The position numbers were made by a program, and so were the translations under genes. From contig NZ_JASISW010000023.1 in the NCBI RefSeq assembly GCF_030063335.1, positions 1 through 64,000 of the forward strand: a DNA stretch of 64,000 nucleotides, written 5' to 3'. Numbering within the stretch: position 1 is the first letter of the stretch; every line of letters starts with the position of its first letter. Source of the stretch: Rhodococcus sp. G-MC3 (GTDB lineage: Bacteria > Actinomycetota > Actinomycetes > Mycobacteriales > Mycobacteriaceae). Below are positions 1 through 7,998 of the stretch, piece by piece. The notes under the pieces are model-generated. The model had not been told where the DNA came from, did no database searches, and worked only from the letters and a program-made list of their open reading frames with translations.

Positions 1-34
1 TCTCGGCACAGTTCATCTTTGAACTCTGCCGAGA
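1..34. other. Interrupted hairpin at window start
   Basis: An 8-base arm (TCTCGGCA / TGCCGAGA) encloses a second 5-base stem (GTTCA / TGAAC) with a 4-base loop. The two stems are separated by two unpaired bases on each side. There is no T-tract, so this may be a terminator without U-tract or a leader structure. The gene it belongs to lies outside the window. Confidence 0.4.
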
Positions 35-152
35 ACGATCGCCGAGATCTGCTCATGCTGGTCGGACTCATTTCAGTAGATTCCTATTCTAAGCGGGTCC
101 ACTGTCCGAAATCCTTGGGCCGATCAGACCGCTCGCGCCGACGAGACCGCTG

Positions 153-845
153 ATGGAGGCGAAGGCACTGCTGTTCGACGTATTCGGAACTGTGGTGGAC
201 TGGCGTTCGAGCGTCGCTGCCGAGTGCGCAGCTGTCCTTCCGTCCACGGTGGACTCACATGCGTTCGCGGACAGCTGGCGGAGTTTGTATCAGCCTGCGA
301 TGCAACAGGTTCGGTCCGGTGCACGGGAATTCACCCGGCTCGATGTCTTGCATCTGGAAAGTCTGCGGACCGTCCTGTCGGAGTTCGAGGTTCAGCTGCC
401 CGAACCTGCCATTGCTGACCTCAACCTGGCGTGGCACCGCCTGACACCATGGCCTGATTCGGTCGAAGGAATCGTGCGACTGAAGTCGACATATATCGTC
501 GCTCCCCTGTCGAACGGCAACATCTCGTTGCTGCTGGACATGGCGAAGAACGCCGGTATCCCGTGGGATGCGATTCTCGGGGCCGAACCCGTACGCGCCT
601 ACAAACCAGCTCCCGAAGCCTACCTGCGCACCGCCGACGTCCTCGGCCTGCAACCGGAGCAGTGCATGCTTGTTGCGGCGCACAACAGCGATCTGGCCGC
701 CGCACGTGAGTGCGGATTCCAGACCTCGTTCGTCTGTCGGCCTCGTGAACATGGACAAGGCCAGACAATCGATCTGTCGGCAGAATCAGAGTGGAGCTAC
801 AGCGTCACCTCGATCATCGAACTCGCCGTTGCGTTGGGGTGCTGA
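153..845 (+). CDS. HAD family hydrolase, haloacid dehalogenase type II-like
   Basis: The 230-residue protein has the L-2-haloacid dehalogenase layout. The nucleophile Asp9 sits in FDVFGTVVDWR, a SNGN motif carries the motif II Ser, the motif III Lys is in YKPAP, and the acidic motif is AHNSDL. Length fits the family (about 220-240). Family members hydrolyse small 2-halo acids or related substrates through an aspartyl ester in the cytosol. The true substrate cannot be read from sequence. It stands alone, upstream of nhaA on the same strand with about 140 bases between them. Confidence 0.8.
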   Translation: MEAKALLFDVFGTVVDWRSSVAAECAAVLPSTVDSHAFADSWRSLYQPAMQQVRSGAREFTRLDVLHLESLRTVLSEFEVQLPEPAIADLNLAWHRLTPWPDSVEGIVRLKSTYIVAPLSNGNISLLLDMAKNAGIPWDAILGAEPVRAYKPAPEAYLRTADVLGLQPEQCMLVAAHNSDLAAARECGFQTSFVCRPREHGQGQTIDLSAESEWSYSVTSIIELAVALGC

Positions 846-986
846 CTCCTCTCGATTACGCATGGGCGGCCATAGTCGCTACAATTGGTCTTCGGTGCGC
901 CGGGAAGTCTGGTCGGCATGAATCGACCATGCCCGAAAGTTGCCGCCACTGAGCAACTCGGGCAACGACCGACCCGAAAGGTCCCG

Positions 987-2297
987 ATGCCGACATCATC
1001 GACTCGACGTCCACTGTTTTCCCGCGGATCCTGGTCCGAAGCCGACCGGATAGCAGCCATCCTCCGCAAAGAAACCGTAGGCGGAATTCTGTTGCTCATC
1101 GCCGCAGTAGTCGCGCTCGTCTGGGCAAATTCGCCGATCTCGGACAGCTACGAGAACCTGATGGACGCCTCGATAGGTCCGTCGGTACTGCACCTGGATC
1201 TGACGGTGTCGACATGGGCAGCCGACGGATTGCTCGCAATCTTTTTCTTCGTCGTGGGTCTGGAACTGAAGCGCGAATTCGTCGCAGGCGATTTGCGTGA
1301 TCCCGCACGTGCAGCTCTCCCTATTGCAGCGGCGATAGGCGGAATGGTACTTCCGGCAATCATTTTCGTACTGGTCAATCGGAATACCGGCGACGGAGCG
1401 TTGCAGGGCTGGGCAATTCCCACCGCGACCGACATCGCATTCGCGGTGGCAATTCTCGCGGTGATCGGCACGCATCTCCCGACGGCACTGCGGACGTTCC
1501 TTCTGACTCTCGCCGTCGTCGACGACCTGCTTGCCATCACGGTCATCGCGATCTTCTACACCGACGAGGTCAATTTCGCGGCTCTTGCGCTTGCTGTGAT
1601 TCCGTTGGTCTTGTTCACCGTTGCTGTTCAGAAGCGAATCCGGTCGTGGTGGATCCTCATCCCCCTCGCCGTCATCACGTGGGGCTTGGTGCACGAGTCT
1701 GGCATCCACGCCACCGTCGCCGGAGTTCTGCTCGGATTCGCAGTGCCGGTCATCCGCAGCCGAGCGGCAGGCGGCCCGGATGCAGGGCCAGGTATGGCGG
1801 AGCACTTCGAACACCGCATCCGACCTCTCTCCGCAGGCATAGCAATCCCGCTGTTCGCGTTCTGCGCCGCTGGCGTGACCGTTGGCGGGTTCAGCGGACT
1901 GACAAGTGCCTTGACCGACCCAGTAGCGCTCGGAATAATCGCCGGACTGTTGATCGGTAAGACCGTAGGAATTTTCGGCACGACATTCGTGCTGTCCAAG
2001 TTCACCAAAGCCTCTCTTGACAGCACCGTCAAATGGATCGACGTCGTCGGGATTTCGATGCTCGCGGGAATTGGGTTCACCGTCTCCCTTCTGATCGGGG
2101 ATCTCGCGTTCGGACCCGGAACGGAACGCGACGACCACGTGAAGATCGGCGTTCTGGCAGGCTCCATTCTCGCTGCACTATTGGCCTCGGCATTGCTGCG
2201 AGCCCGGAACCGGGCGTACAAGAAAATCTACGAGGACGAGACGCGCGACGACGATCACGACGGCATTCCCGACGTGTACCAGGGCGAGCATTCCTGA
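987..2297 (+). CDS. nhaA: Na+/H+ antiporter NhaA
   Basis: This is an integral membrane antiporter of 436 residues from the chosen start. NhaA family marks are clear: GLELKREF near TM2, ATDIAFA, and the paired aspartates in VVDDLLAI that bind and exchange Na+ and H+. The open frame runs further upstream to 885. ATG 987 is preferred because AAAGG lies 6 bases before it, and the extra upstream residues do not look like an NhaA N-terminus. The C-terminal tail is acidic ([10 protein letters not shown]) and cytosolic. Its expected role is pH and sodium homeostasis. Confidence 0.92.
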   Translation: MPTSSTRRPLFSRGSWSEADRIAAILRKETVGGILLLIAAVVALVWANSPISDSYENLMDASIGPSVLHLDLTVSTWAADGLLAIFFFVVGLELKREFVAGDLRDPARAALPIAAAIGGMVLPAIIFVLVNRNTGDGALQGWAIPTATDIAFAVAILAVIGTHLPTALRTFLLTLAVVDDLLAITVIAIFYTDEVNFAALALAVIPLVLFTVAVQKRIRSWWILIPLAVITWGLVHESGIHATVAGVLLGFAVPVIRSRAAGGPDAGPGMAEHFEHRIRPLSAGIAIPLFAFCAAGVTVGGFSGLTSALTDPVALGIIAGLLIGKTVGIFGTTFVLSKFTKASLDSTVKWIDVVGISMLAGIGFTVSLLIGDLAFGPGTERDDHVKIGVLAGSILAALLASALLRARNRAYKKIYEDETRDDDHDGIPDVYQGEHS

Positions 2298-2378
2298 GCG
2301 CTAGGCACATTCGTTATCATTTCGAGCGCTGTGTGCCTGTTCCATCAGTTCGAGCATTTTCCCTCTTGATAGAGCGAT

Positions 2379-2903
2379 TCACTCCGGACGGGGAATATCG
2401 TGGCGCCCAACAGTGCCGAACTGCACCTCCAGCGCTTCCAGAATCGACGCAAGCCGTTGGTTGACCGCTGTCAGTTGCGCGTTGGTAAGTGCAGACCGAA
2501 CGACGGATGCCTCTTCGTCAGTTCTCGCACTCGTCGCCGACGCCCAGGTCTTGTGGCCGGAGGCCGTTGCTCTGATCGGCCGACTGCGCGCATCCGTGCC
2601 GTCGCCCGCACCCTCGATGAGACCGGCCTCGGTCAGACGTTTGATTCGGGTACTCACCGTGCCTGACGTGAGTTCGAGCGTTCGTGCGAGTTCCGTCGGG
2701 GTGCAGGGTTCGTCGCTGCGAATGATGACCGACAACGCTGCCCAATCTGCGCGACTGATGTGATGCTCTTCGGCGAGGTGGTCGAGAAGCCCGTCGAACA
2801 AGCGTGACATCCTACCGATCCGTTGACGCAGTTCTTCTACACCTCGATCGGCGGGCGGCATCTGCGCCATCCACTTCGTCATATCTCGAGATACCGAATC
2901 CAC
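2379..2903 (-). CDS. MarR family transcriptional regulator
   Basis: The 174-residue protein has a winged helix-turn-helix at about residues 50-125 (TPTELARTLELTSGTVSTRIKRL followed by a wing region with DARSR), typical of MarR repressors. It is divergent from the SDR gene starting at 2970, and the 66-base gap between them carries two near-perfect inverted repeats. It is therefore most likely an autoregulated repressor of both itself and the SDR, released by an unknown ligand. Confidence 0.85.
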   Translation of the reverse strand: MDSVSRDMTKWMAQMPPADRGVEELRQRIGRMSRLFDGLLDHLAEEHHISRADWAALSVIIRSDEPCTPTELARTLELTSGTVSTRIKRLTEAGLIEGAGDGTDARSRPIRATASGHKTWASATSARTDEEASVVRSALTNAQLTAVNQRLASILEALEVQFGTVGRHDIPRPE

Positions 2904-2914
2904 GTCCGCTCCTT

Positions 2915-2956
2915 TATCTTGAGTTTCAAGGTATATTAATCTTGAGGCTCAAGATA
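2915..2956. promoter_or_regulatory. Twin palindromic operators between marR and SDR
   Basis: Site 2 (about 2939-2955) is a 17-base perfect palindrome, ATCTTGAG-G-CTCAAGAT. Site 1 (about 2916-2932) is the same motif with one mismatch, ATCTTGAG-T-TTCAAGGT. A shorter relative, TATCTCGAGATA, lies at 2882-2893 inside the first codons of the MarR gene. The repeat size and place fit a MarR dimer covering both divergent promoters. Confidence 0.7.
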
Positions 2957-2969
2957 CCAGGAGGACTAC

Positions 2970-3779
2970 ATGCCCAAGGTCTGGTTGATCACCGGTGCAA
3001 GCTCAGGGTTCGGGCGTGCACTTGCGCATGCCGCGACTCTTCGCGGAGACATAGCCATCGCGACGGCCCGAAACATCGACGGCGTCAAAGATTTCGCACA
3101 TCGCTTTCATTTGGACGTCACCGACCCCGAATCGGTCCGGCATGCCGTATCGAGTGCGATCGAGGCGCATGGCCGGATCGATTTCGTGGTCAACAACGCA
3201 GGCCACGGACTCGTCGGTGTTACGGAGGAGGTGTCCGATGACTCGTTGCGCGACCTCTTGGAGACCAATCTGTTCGGCGTATGGCGCGTGACACGAGAGG
3301 TCTTACCCCATTTCCGCAGACAGGGCGGCGGTCATTTCGTCCAGATGTCCTCAGTCGGCGGGATCGTCGGCAACCCGGGGCACGCCGCCTACGCCACCTC
3401 GAAGTTCGCACTCGAGGGGATGTCCGAGGCCCTGGCTGGGGAGGTCGCAGGCTTCGGGATCGGCGTCACCATCGTCGAACCGGGACCATTTCGCACCGAG
3501 TTCGCGGGTCGATCACTCGACACGACCGAGGCACTGACCGACTACACCGACACCCCAGGAGGAGTCCTTCGCGCCGCATTTCGCGATCAGGACGGCCGCC
3601 AACCGAACGATCCCACGCTGGCGGCCGAGGCAATCATAAAAGCTGTCACCTCCGCCCACCCGCCGCTGCGCCTTCCACTGGGCCCGGAGGCAATCACGCG
3701 GATCCGCACAAAACTCCGCAATCAGCTCGATGAGATCGACCAATGGGAGGCACTCGCGGCAGCCACTCGATTCGAGTGA
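2970..3779 (+). CDS. Short-chain dehydrogenase/reductase (SDR)
   Basis: This is a classical SDR of 269 residues. The NAD(P) glycine motif TGASSGFG is at the N-terminus, followed by NNAG, the catalytic Ser in MSSVGG, and YATSK giving the Tyr and Lys. A strong ribosome site GGAGGA lies just before ATG 2970. The substrate is unknown. The divergent MarR gene and shared operators suggest that its expression is induced by a small molecule that MarR senses. Confidence 0.85.
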   Translation: MPKVWLITGASSGFGRALAHAATLRGDIAIATARNIDGVKDFAHRFHLDVTDPESVRHAVSSAIEAHGRIDFVVNNAGHGLVGVTEEVSDDSLRDLLETNLFGVWRVTREVLPHFRRQGGGHFVQMSSVGGIVGNPGHAAYATSKFALEGMSEALAGEVAGFGIGVTIVEPGPFRTEFAGRSLDTTEALTDYTDTPGGVLRAAFRDQDGRQPNDPTLAAEAIIKAVTSAHPPLRLPLGPEAITRIRTKLRNQLDEIDQWEALAAATRFE

Positions 3780-3798
3780 CCCACCTGCAGTTGAATTC

Positions 3799-4104
3799 TC
3801 AAGACACGGTTATGTGGAAATGCGCCGAGTTCCGCACACCGAGCCGGGCAAACAACCGGCCTCCATCGTGCATATCGCGCACCGTCTCGGTGAGCCCGAG
3901 GCGTTGCTGCGGTCGTCCTCGATAGTGGAAATACACCCCGATAGTGCGCGCATCCAGCGGTATGTCGATGTAGTTCACGCCCCACCGCAGTTCATGCCCG
4001 CGCCCATCGACGTCGAGAGCGGGCTTGGTGAACAGCACGTGGAACCAGCCGTTGATCCAGGCGGGCTTGACCGTGACACAGGTACTACGGACACCAACCG
4101 CCAT
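3799..4104 (-). CDS. Conserved hypothetical protein, about 100 residues
   Basis: The open frame extends to 4290, but ATG 4104 with a purine-rich GAGAAAGAG stretch just upstream gives a compact 101-residue protein. Using the longer frame would overlap the ribosome site of the divergent GNAT gene. It is rich in Trp, Tyr and Val with alternating beta-like patterns (GWFHVLFTK, IGVYFHYRG) and has no signal peptide or membrane helix. I recognise no functional domain. Confidence 0.55.
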   Translation of the reverse strand: MAVGVRSTCVTVKPAWINGWFHVLFTKPALDVDGRGHELRWGVNYIDIPLDARTIGVYFHYRGRPQQRLGLTETVRDMHDGGRLFARLGVRNSAHFHITVS

Positions 4105-4165
4105 TGTTCGCTCTTTCTCTCGTGGGTTACACGCTAACCGAACGGCCCGAAGGAGAATGGCCGTC

Positions 4166-4647
4166 GTGACCGTGCACATTCGACAAACGTCTCCGAAGCC
4201 CCCGAGGCGAACGCTCTGATCCACGCGTACATGAGGGAGGTCGCCACTCGATGGTACGGACGTCCCGCCGAGAATGACGAAGTGGCGCAAGCGCTTCTCG
4301 AGGAACCGTCCGAGGGCCTCGACAAACCTGACGGGTACTTCGCTGTGGCCTACCTCGACAACGTCCCCGTCGGAACCGGTGGCCTACGCTTCATAGATAG
4401 TCGAATCGCAGAATTGACCAAGGTGTTCACGCTGCAATCGACGCGAGGCCGAGGCGTCGCATCATCTCTTCTCGAGCACTTGGAGCGCGTCGCGGTCGAT
4501 GCGGGGCTGTCGATCGCTCGACTCGATACCAGATCCGATCTCGTGGAAGCCTGCTGCCTGTACGAACATCGCGGTTATCGACGCGTCGAACCGTTCAGCG
4601 AGTCCGCCTACTCGGATCGTTGGTACGAACTCCGCCTACCCGAGTGA
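4166..4647 (+). pseudogene. GNAT family acetyltransferase, probable N-terminal frameshift
   Basis: From ATG 4231 the frame reads a normal acetyltransferase: FAVAYLDNVPVGTGGLRF, the acetyl-CoA loop STRGRGVASSLL, and the C-terminal CCLYEHRGYRRVEPF. The residues just before ATG 4231 in the same frame (EAPEANALIHAYMREVA) also look like GNAT sequence, but that frame has no start codon. A good start (AAGGAG at 4150, GTG 4166, reading VTVHIRQTS) lies in another frame. Loss of one base near 4185-4200 would join the two. Either the gene is broken, the assembly has an error, or a shortened protein starts at 4231. Confidence 0.6.
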
Positions 4648-4899
4648 AACGCGTTCGCGTTGCGCGCCAAGACGCGGATTTCCAGCCGCCACTTGTAATT
4701 GGGCACCTCTGTCACGGCGCGAGCACAGGCGCACCCATTTCAACTCGGGTCGGCCCGCTCACTCCTTCTCTGCATCACTGGGCCTGGTGACCCCATTACG
4801 CCCATTTCACACGGGATCCCGTGCCAAAATCGGGCAATTGGGCCGCTACGCCCACTATTTTGATCAGTGTCGAAGAATGGGCCAGAGCATCACGCACGG

Positions 4900-5130
4900 A
4901 ACGGGGTTGCCGACCGAGCAACTCGCCGAGCAGCGGGACGCGATGGCGGCCACTTCGGAGAAAGTGGGCGCTGCCCCTGCCATGATGGTGAGGGGACCGT
5001 CGTACGGACCGCCGGATTCGAGGATCAGAGCCGCCGCCTCTGCCGCATCCTCGCGGGCCGTCCACGACACTGGCCCGTCGGCGGGTACCGACGCCAGCTC
5101 ATGGCGGAGTGGTTGGATCGTGCCGTCGCC
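4900..5130 (-). pseudogene. Relic of an NAD(P)H-binding (NmrA-like) oxidoreductase
   Basis: On the minus strand a short open stretch reads GTIQPLRHELASV, PVSWTAREDAAEAAALIL, and YDGPLTIMAGAAPTFSEVAAIAS. I recognise this as the C-terminal part of NmrA/SDR-type quinone oxidoreductase relatives, where the WTAREDAAEAAA segment is characteristic. There is no N-terminal Rossmann region and no sensible start, so this is a decayed 3' fragment. It lies in the 765-base stretch 4648-5412 that holds no intact gene. Confidence 0.5.
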
Positions 5131-5189
5131 TCGCTCGGTGACAGTGTCTGAAATACGGCGATGCGGTGGACCTTTCACGACGCTGACAA

Positions 5190-5340
5190 TCACTCGGAAC
5201 CCAGCCTTTTCTCGAACAAGATGACGCTGAACCACTCGTCGTCGAAGTCGCGCCTGCCGAACTCCGTGAAACCGCAGCGTCTGTAGTAGCTGCGTAGTGC
5301 GAGATTCGTTTCTGCGCAATCGTCCTCGTCTGCGGGGCAA
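5190..5340 (-). pseudogene. Relic of a GNAT acetyltransferase C-terminus
   Basis: The minus-strand frame reads VIDLCPADEDDCAETNLALRSYYRRCGFTEFGRRDF and then ends. The NLALRSYYRRCGFTEFG part matches the final helix-strand of GNAT enzymes (N-x-ALRxYYxxxGFxxxG). The acetyl-CoA binding part is missing. The fragment is about 50 residues long and sits directly upstream of the DUF2332 gene on the opposite strand. Confidence 0.5.
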
Positions 5341-5412
5341 AGGTCGATCACGGGTGCTGCCCCAGCCCGCCCGCATCTTGCCGACACGACAGGACTGAAG
5401 TAGGAATGGACA

Positions 5413-6375
5413 GTGCTTACGTCATCGAAGTACAAGTCTTTCGGCGAGATCGAAGCTCGGGGTAATTCGACAACCTATGAGAAGCTGGCCCTCGGCGTGT
5501 CCACAGATGCCGAACTTCTCGACCTGATCGAGCGCCTTCCCGAACCCAGACGCCAACCCAACCTGGTACTCGGGGCCAGCAGACACCTCGGTGCCCCGAT
5601 GGGTTCTTATGCGGAGTTCAGGCATTGGTTCGTTCGAAACTGGTCCCAGATCGAGCATCTTGCCCGAACGAGGACGACACAAACGAACGAGCCGGGTAGA
5701 GCCGCGCTCATCTTGCCGTTGCTCGCGTCGATCGAGGGGCCCCTCGCTCTCGTCGAAGTCGGCGCATCGGCCGGTCTGTGCCTCTACCCCGACCGGTTCA
5801 GCTACCTGTACGACGGCGAGCATCGAATCGACCCCGAGAACGGTCCATCGTCGGTATTACTGAAGTGCACCACCACAGGTTCGCCGCCCATTCCTGATCA
5901 CCTTCCGACCGTGGAGTATCGCGCCGGAATCGACCTGAATCCGCTCGACGTTTTCGACGAGGACCACATGGGATGGCTGAGCAGCCTCGTATGGCCTGAT
6001 CAGGAGCACCGCCTCCGACGATTGCTCGCTGCCGCCGAGATCGCGCGCAGCGACCCACCCAAGCTGGTTCGTGGCGATCTCGGTACGACTATCGCGGCGC
6101 TGGTCGAGGATGCTCCAACAGATGTGACCGTCGTAGTGTTTCACAATGCTGTACTAAACTATGTGGACCCAACGGCCAGAGCGACTTTCGTCGACATAGT
6201 GTCTGACCTGCACTGCCGGTGGATTTCGAACGAAGGTATCGGCGTACTACCGGGAATCGACCGAAAACTTGCAACCGACCCTGCTCGATCACGTGGCAAG
6301 TTCGTCCTATCGCTCGATGGGGAGCCCTGCGCTCTCGCCGGAGGACACGGTCAATTCCTCGAATGGTTCTCGTGA
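5413..6375 (+). CDS. DUF2332 family protein
   Basis: The 320-residue protein starts at GTG 5413. Features typical of DUF2332 are visible: SPHLG-like start region, the LVEVGASAGLCLYPDRFSY segment, GIDLNPLDV, and the late VVFHNAVLNYV motif. The GASAGL and following segments resemble a degraded S-adenosylmethionine-binding fold, but no function is established for the family. It is cytosolic. The gene is followed closely by the signal peptidase gene on the same strand. Confidence 0.75.
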   Translation: MLTSSKYKSFGEIEARGNSTTYEKLALGVSTDAELLDLIERLPEPRRQPNLVLGASRHLGAPMGSYAEFRHWFVRNWSQIEHLARTRTTQTNEPGRAALILPLLASIEGPLALVEVGASAGLCLYPDRFSYLYDGEHRIDPENGPSSVLLKCTTTGSPPIPDHLPTVEYRAGIDLNPLDVFDEDHMGWLSSLVWPDQEHRLRRLLAAAEIARSDPPKLVRGDLGTTIAALVEDAPTDVTVVVFHNAVLNYVDPTARATFVDIVSDLHCRWISNEGIGVLPGIDRKLATDPARSRGKFVLSLDGEPCALAGGHGQFLEWFS

Positions 6376-6466
6376 CTTGCGAATCCGCCCATGCCGCAAT
6401 GGTACCGTTCGGTCGGTTGGATCCGTCGACCACGGTCGTATCGATGAACAGTTGGGAGTTGTTGTC

Positions 6467-7186
6467 GTGCAGTCGCAACGAAGGTCGTTGTCGCGTCTTC
6501 GCGAATTGATCGTCCTCGTGGTGGTGGCACTGTTGCTCAGCTTCGTGCTTCAGACATTTATCGGCAGGGTGTATCTCATTCCCTCGGAGTCGATGGAACC
6601 GACTTTGCACGGCTGCGCGGGATGCACCGGGGATCGCATCGTCGTCGACAAGGTCGGTTTCAGGTTCGCAGACCCACAACCCGGTGAGGTCGTAGTGTTC
6701 CGATCACCCACGTCGTCGTGGGACGTGGGTTACACCTCCGCCAGGTCCGACAACGGGGTGATGCGCGCGCTCGAAAGCGTCGGCTCATTCGTCGGAGTCG
6801 TCGCACCGAACGAGAACGACCTCGTCAAGCGAATCATCGCGACGGCAAAGCAGACAGTGAAGTGCTGCGATGAGCGCGGACGTGTACAGGTAGACGGCCG
6901 ATCCCTCGACGAGCCCTACATCACCATGGACTTCCTTTTTGCCGCAGGCACACTCGACTGCACGACGGTCCCGGCATCCGCTCGATGCTTCGGCCCGATC
7001 ACTGTGCCCGACGGCAACCTGTGGATGATGGGCGACAATCGCAATCACTCGGCAGACTCACGAGCACATGTGGCCGACGAATACACTGGGACCGTTCCCA
7101 TCAGTGACGTCGTTGGGCAGGCACGACTCATTGTGTTGCCTCCATCGCGCTGGGGGACGATCGATTCCCCCGATATACAACAATGA
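6467..7186 (+). CDS. lepB: Signal peptidase I
   Basis: From GTG 6467 (GGGAG 9 bases upstream) the product is 239 residues with one N-terminal membrane helix at about residues 14-32. The catalytic Ser42 lies in IPSESMEPT and the general-base Lys in NDLVKRIIA. The family box GDNRNHSADSR is near the C-terminus. It cleaves signal peptides on the outer face of the membrane. The open frame reaches back to 6269, but that part overlaps the DUF2332 gene and is not needed. Four Cys residues (CAGC and KCCDE) are less common and could form disulfides. Confidence 0.88.
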   Translation: MQSQRRSLSRLRELIVLVVVALLLSFVLQTFIGRVYLIPSESMEPTLHGCAGCTGDRIVVDKVGFRFADPQPGEVVVFRSPTSSWDVGYTSARSDNGVMRALESVGSFVGVVAPNENDLVKRIIATAKQTVKCCDERGRVQVDGRSLDEPYITMDFLFAAGTLDCTTVPASARCFGPITVPDGNLWMMGDNRNHSADSRAHVADEYTGTVPISDVVGQARLIVLPPSRWGTIDSPDIQQ

Positions 7187-7254
7187 GTTGGTTTACTGAA
7201 GAGCTCATCTCGCAAAATACGGTGTAGTTCCCGGTCACGATGTTCATATGCAGC

Positions 7255-7833
7255 TCAGGTCAGCTCGACGTGCTCGGCACCGGGCCCCGGAGACTCTCGA
7301 TAGTCGTGGTCCACACCCGTCGCCAGCTCCGAGCACTCAACTGCGACGACATCGGACCGAGCACGGAGGAAGTCGCGTGCGCCCTTGTCGCCCGTGGATG
7401 TCGCCATCACCTCTTTCCAGTGCTCGCGGGCGAACACGACTGGGTGACCGGGGGAACCGGCGAACACGGCGCGCGCAATTCCGGACGCGGAATCACGAGC
7501 CGCGCTCAGCACCGCACGCACCACATCGGCACCCACATCCGGGGTGTCCACCACATGCACGACGGCAAACGCCGAATCTCCCGCGGCCGCGAGTCCAACG
7601 TTCAACGATGCGCTCATTCCGGTGGCCCACTCGCCAGCATGTAGTGCGCGTGCCCCAGCAGGCATGACGGCATCCGCCGCGCCGAGCACCACGAGAACTT
7701 CAGTGCATCCTCCGTCGAGCAACGCACGAACGGCGACGGCCAGCCATTCGCCGCCGTGAGCGAGGACCTTGGGTGAGCCGTACCGAGATCCCGCACCGGC
7801 CGCCAACAGCACACCGATGACGTCTTCGCTCAC
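7255..7833 (-). CDS. MobA-like nucleotidyltransferase, probable molybdenum cofactor cytidylyltransferase
   Basis: GTG 7833 follows a clear GGAGGG. The 192-residue product begins with the nucleotidyltransferase signature VLLAAGAGSRYGSPK and keeps the HVVDTPDVG metal-binding strand and the SPGHPVVF segment. Proteins of this type (MocA) add CMP to molybdopterin so that it can be inserted in xanthine dehydrogenase. The location next to urate genes and 6 kb from a xanthine dehydrogenase supports that role. No xdhC chaperone is seen in the window. Confidence 0.75.
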   Translation of the reverse strand: MSEDVIGVLLAAGAGSRYGSPKVLAHGGEWLAVAVRALLDGGCTEVLVVLGAADAVMPAGARALHAGEWATGMSASLNVGLAAAGDSAFAVVHVVDTPDVGADVVRAVLSAARDSASGIARAVFAGSPGHPVVFAREHWKEVMATSTGDKGARDFLRARSDVVAVECSELATGVDHDYRESPGPGAEHVELT

Positions 7834-7998
7834 CTGGCACCCTCCAATTTTTGGATGTTCGCACAACACTCGCCATGTAGCCGTGAAGAATATTGTGCCG
7901 TCTCGACTCGCGGCAAACCCCGCAATAGCCGATTCTGGTATCACTTCTCCTGCAGCGTCGCAGGAATTCATGCCCTGTTGCTACCACGAGGTGCCTTC

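Noticed and set aside
996-2138. 380-codon minus-strand frame opposite nhaA
   Set aside because: Antisense shadow in high-GC DNA; composition (RDE/H-rich) is non-protein-like and NhaA is certain.
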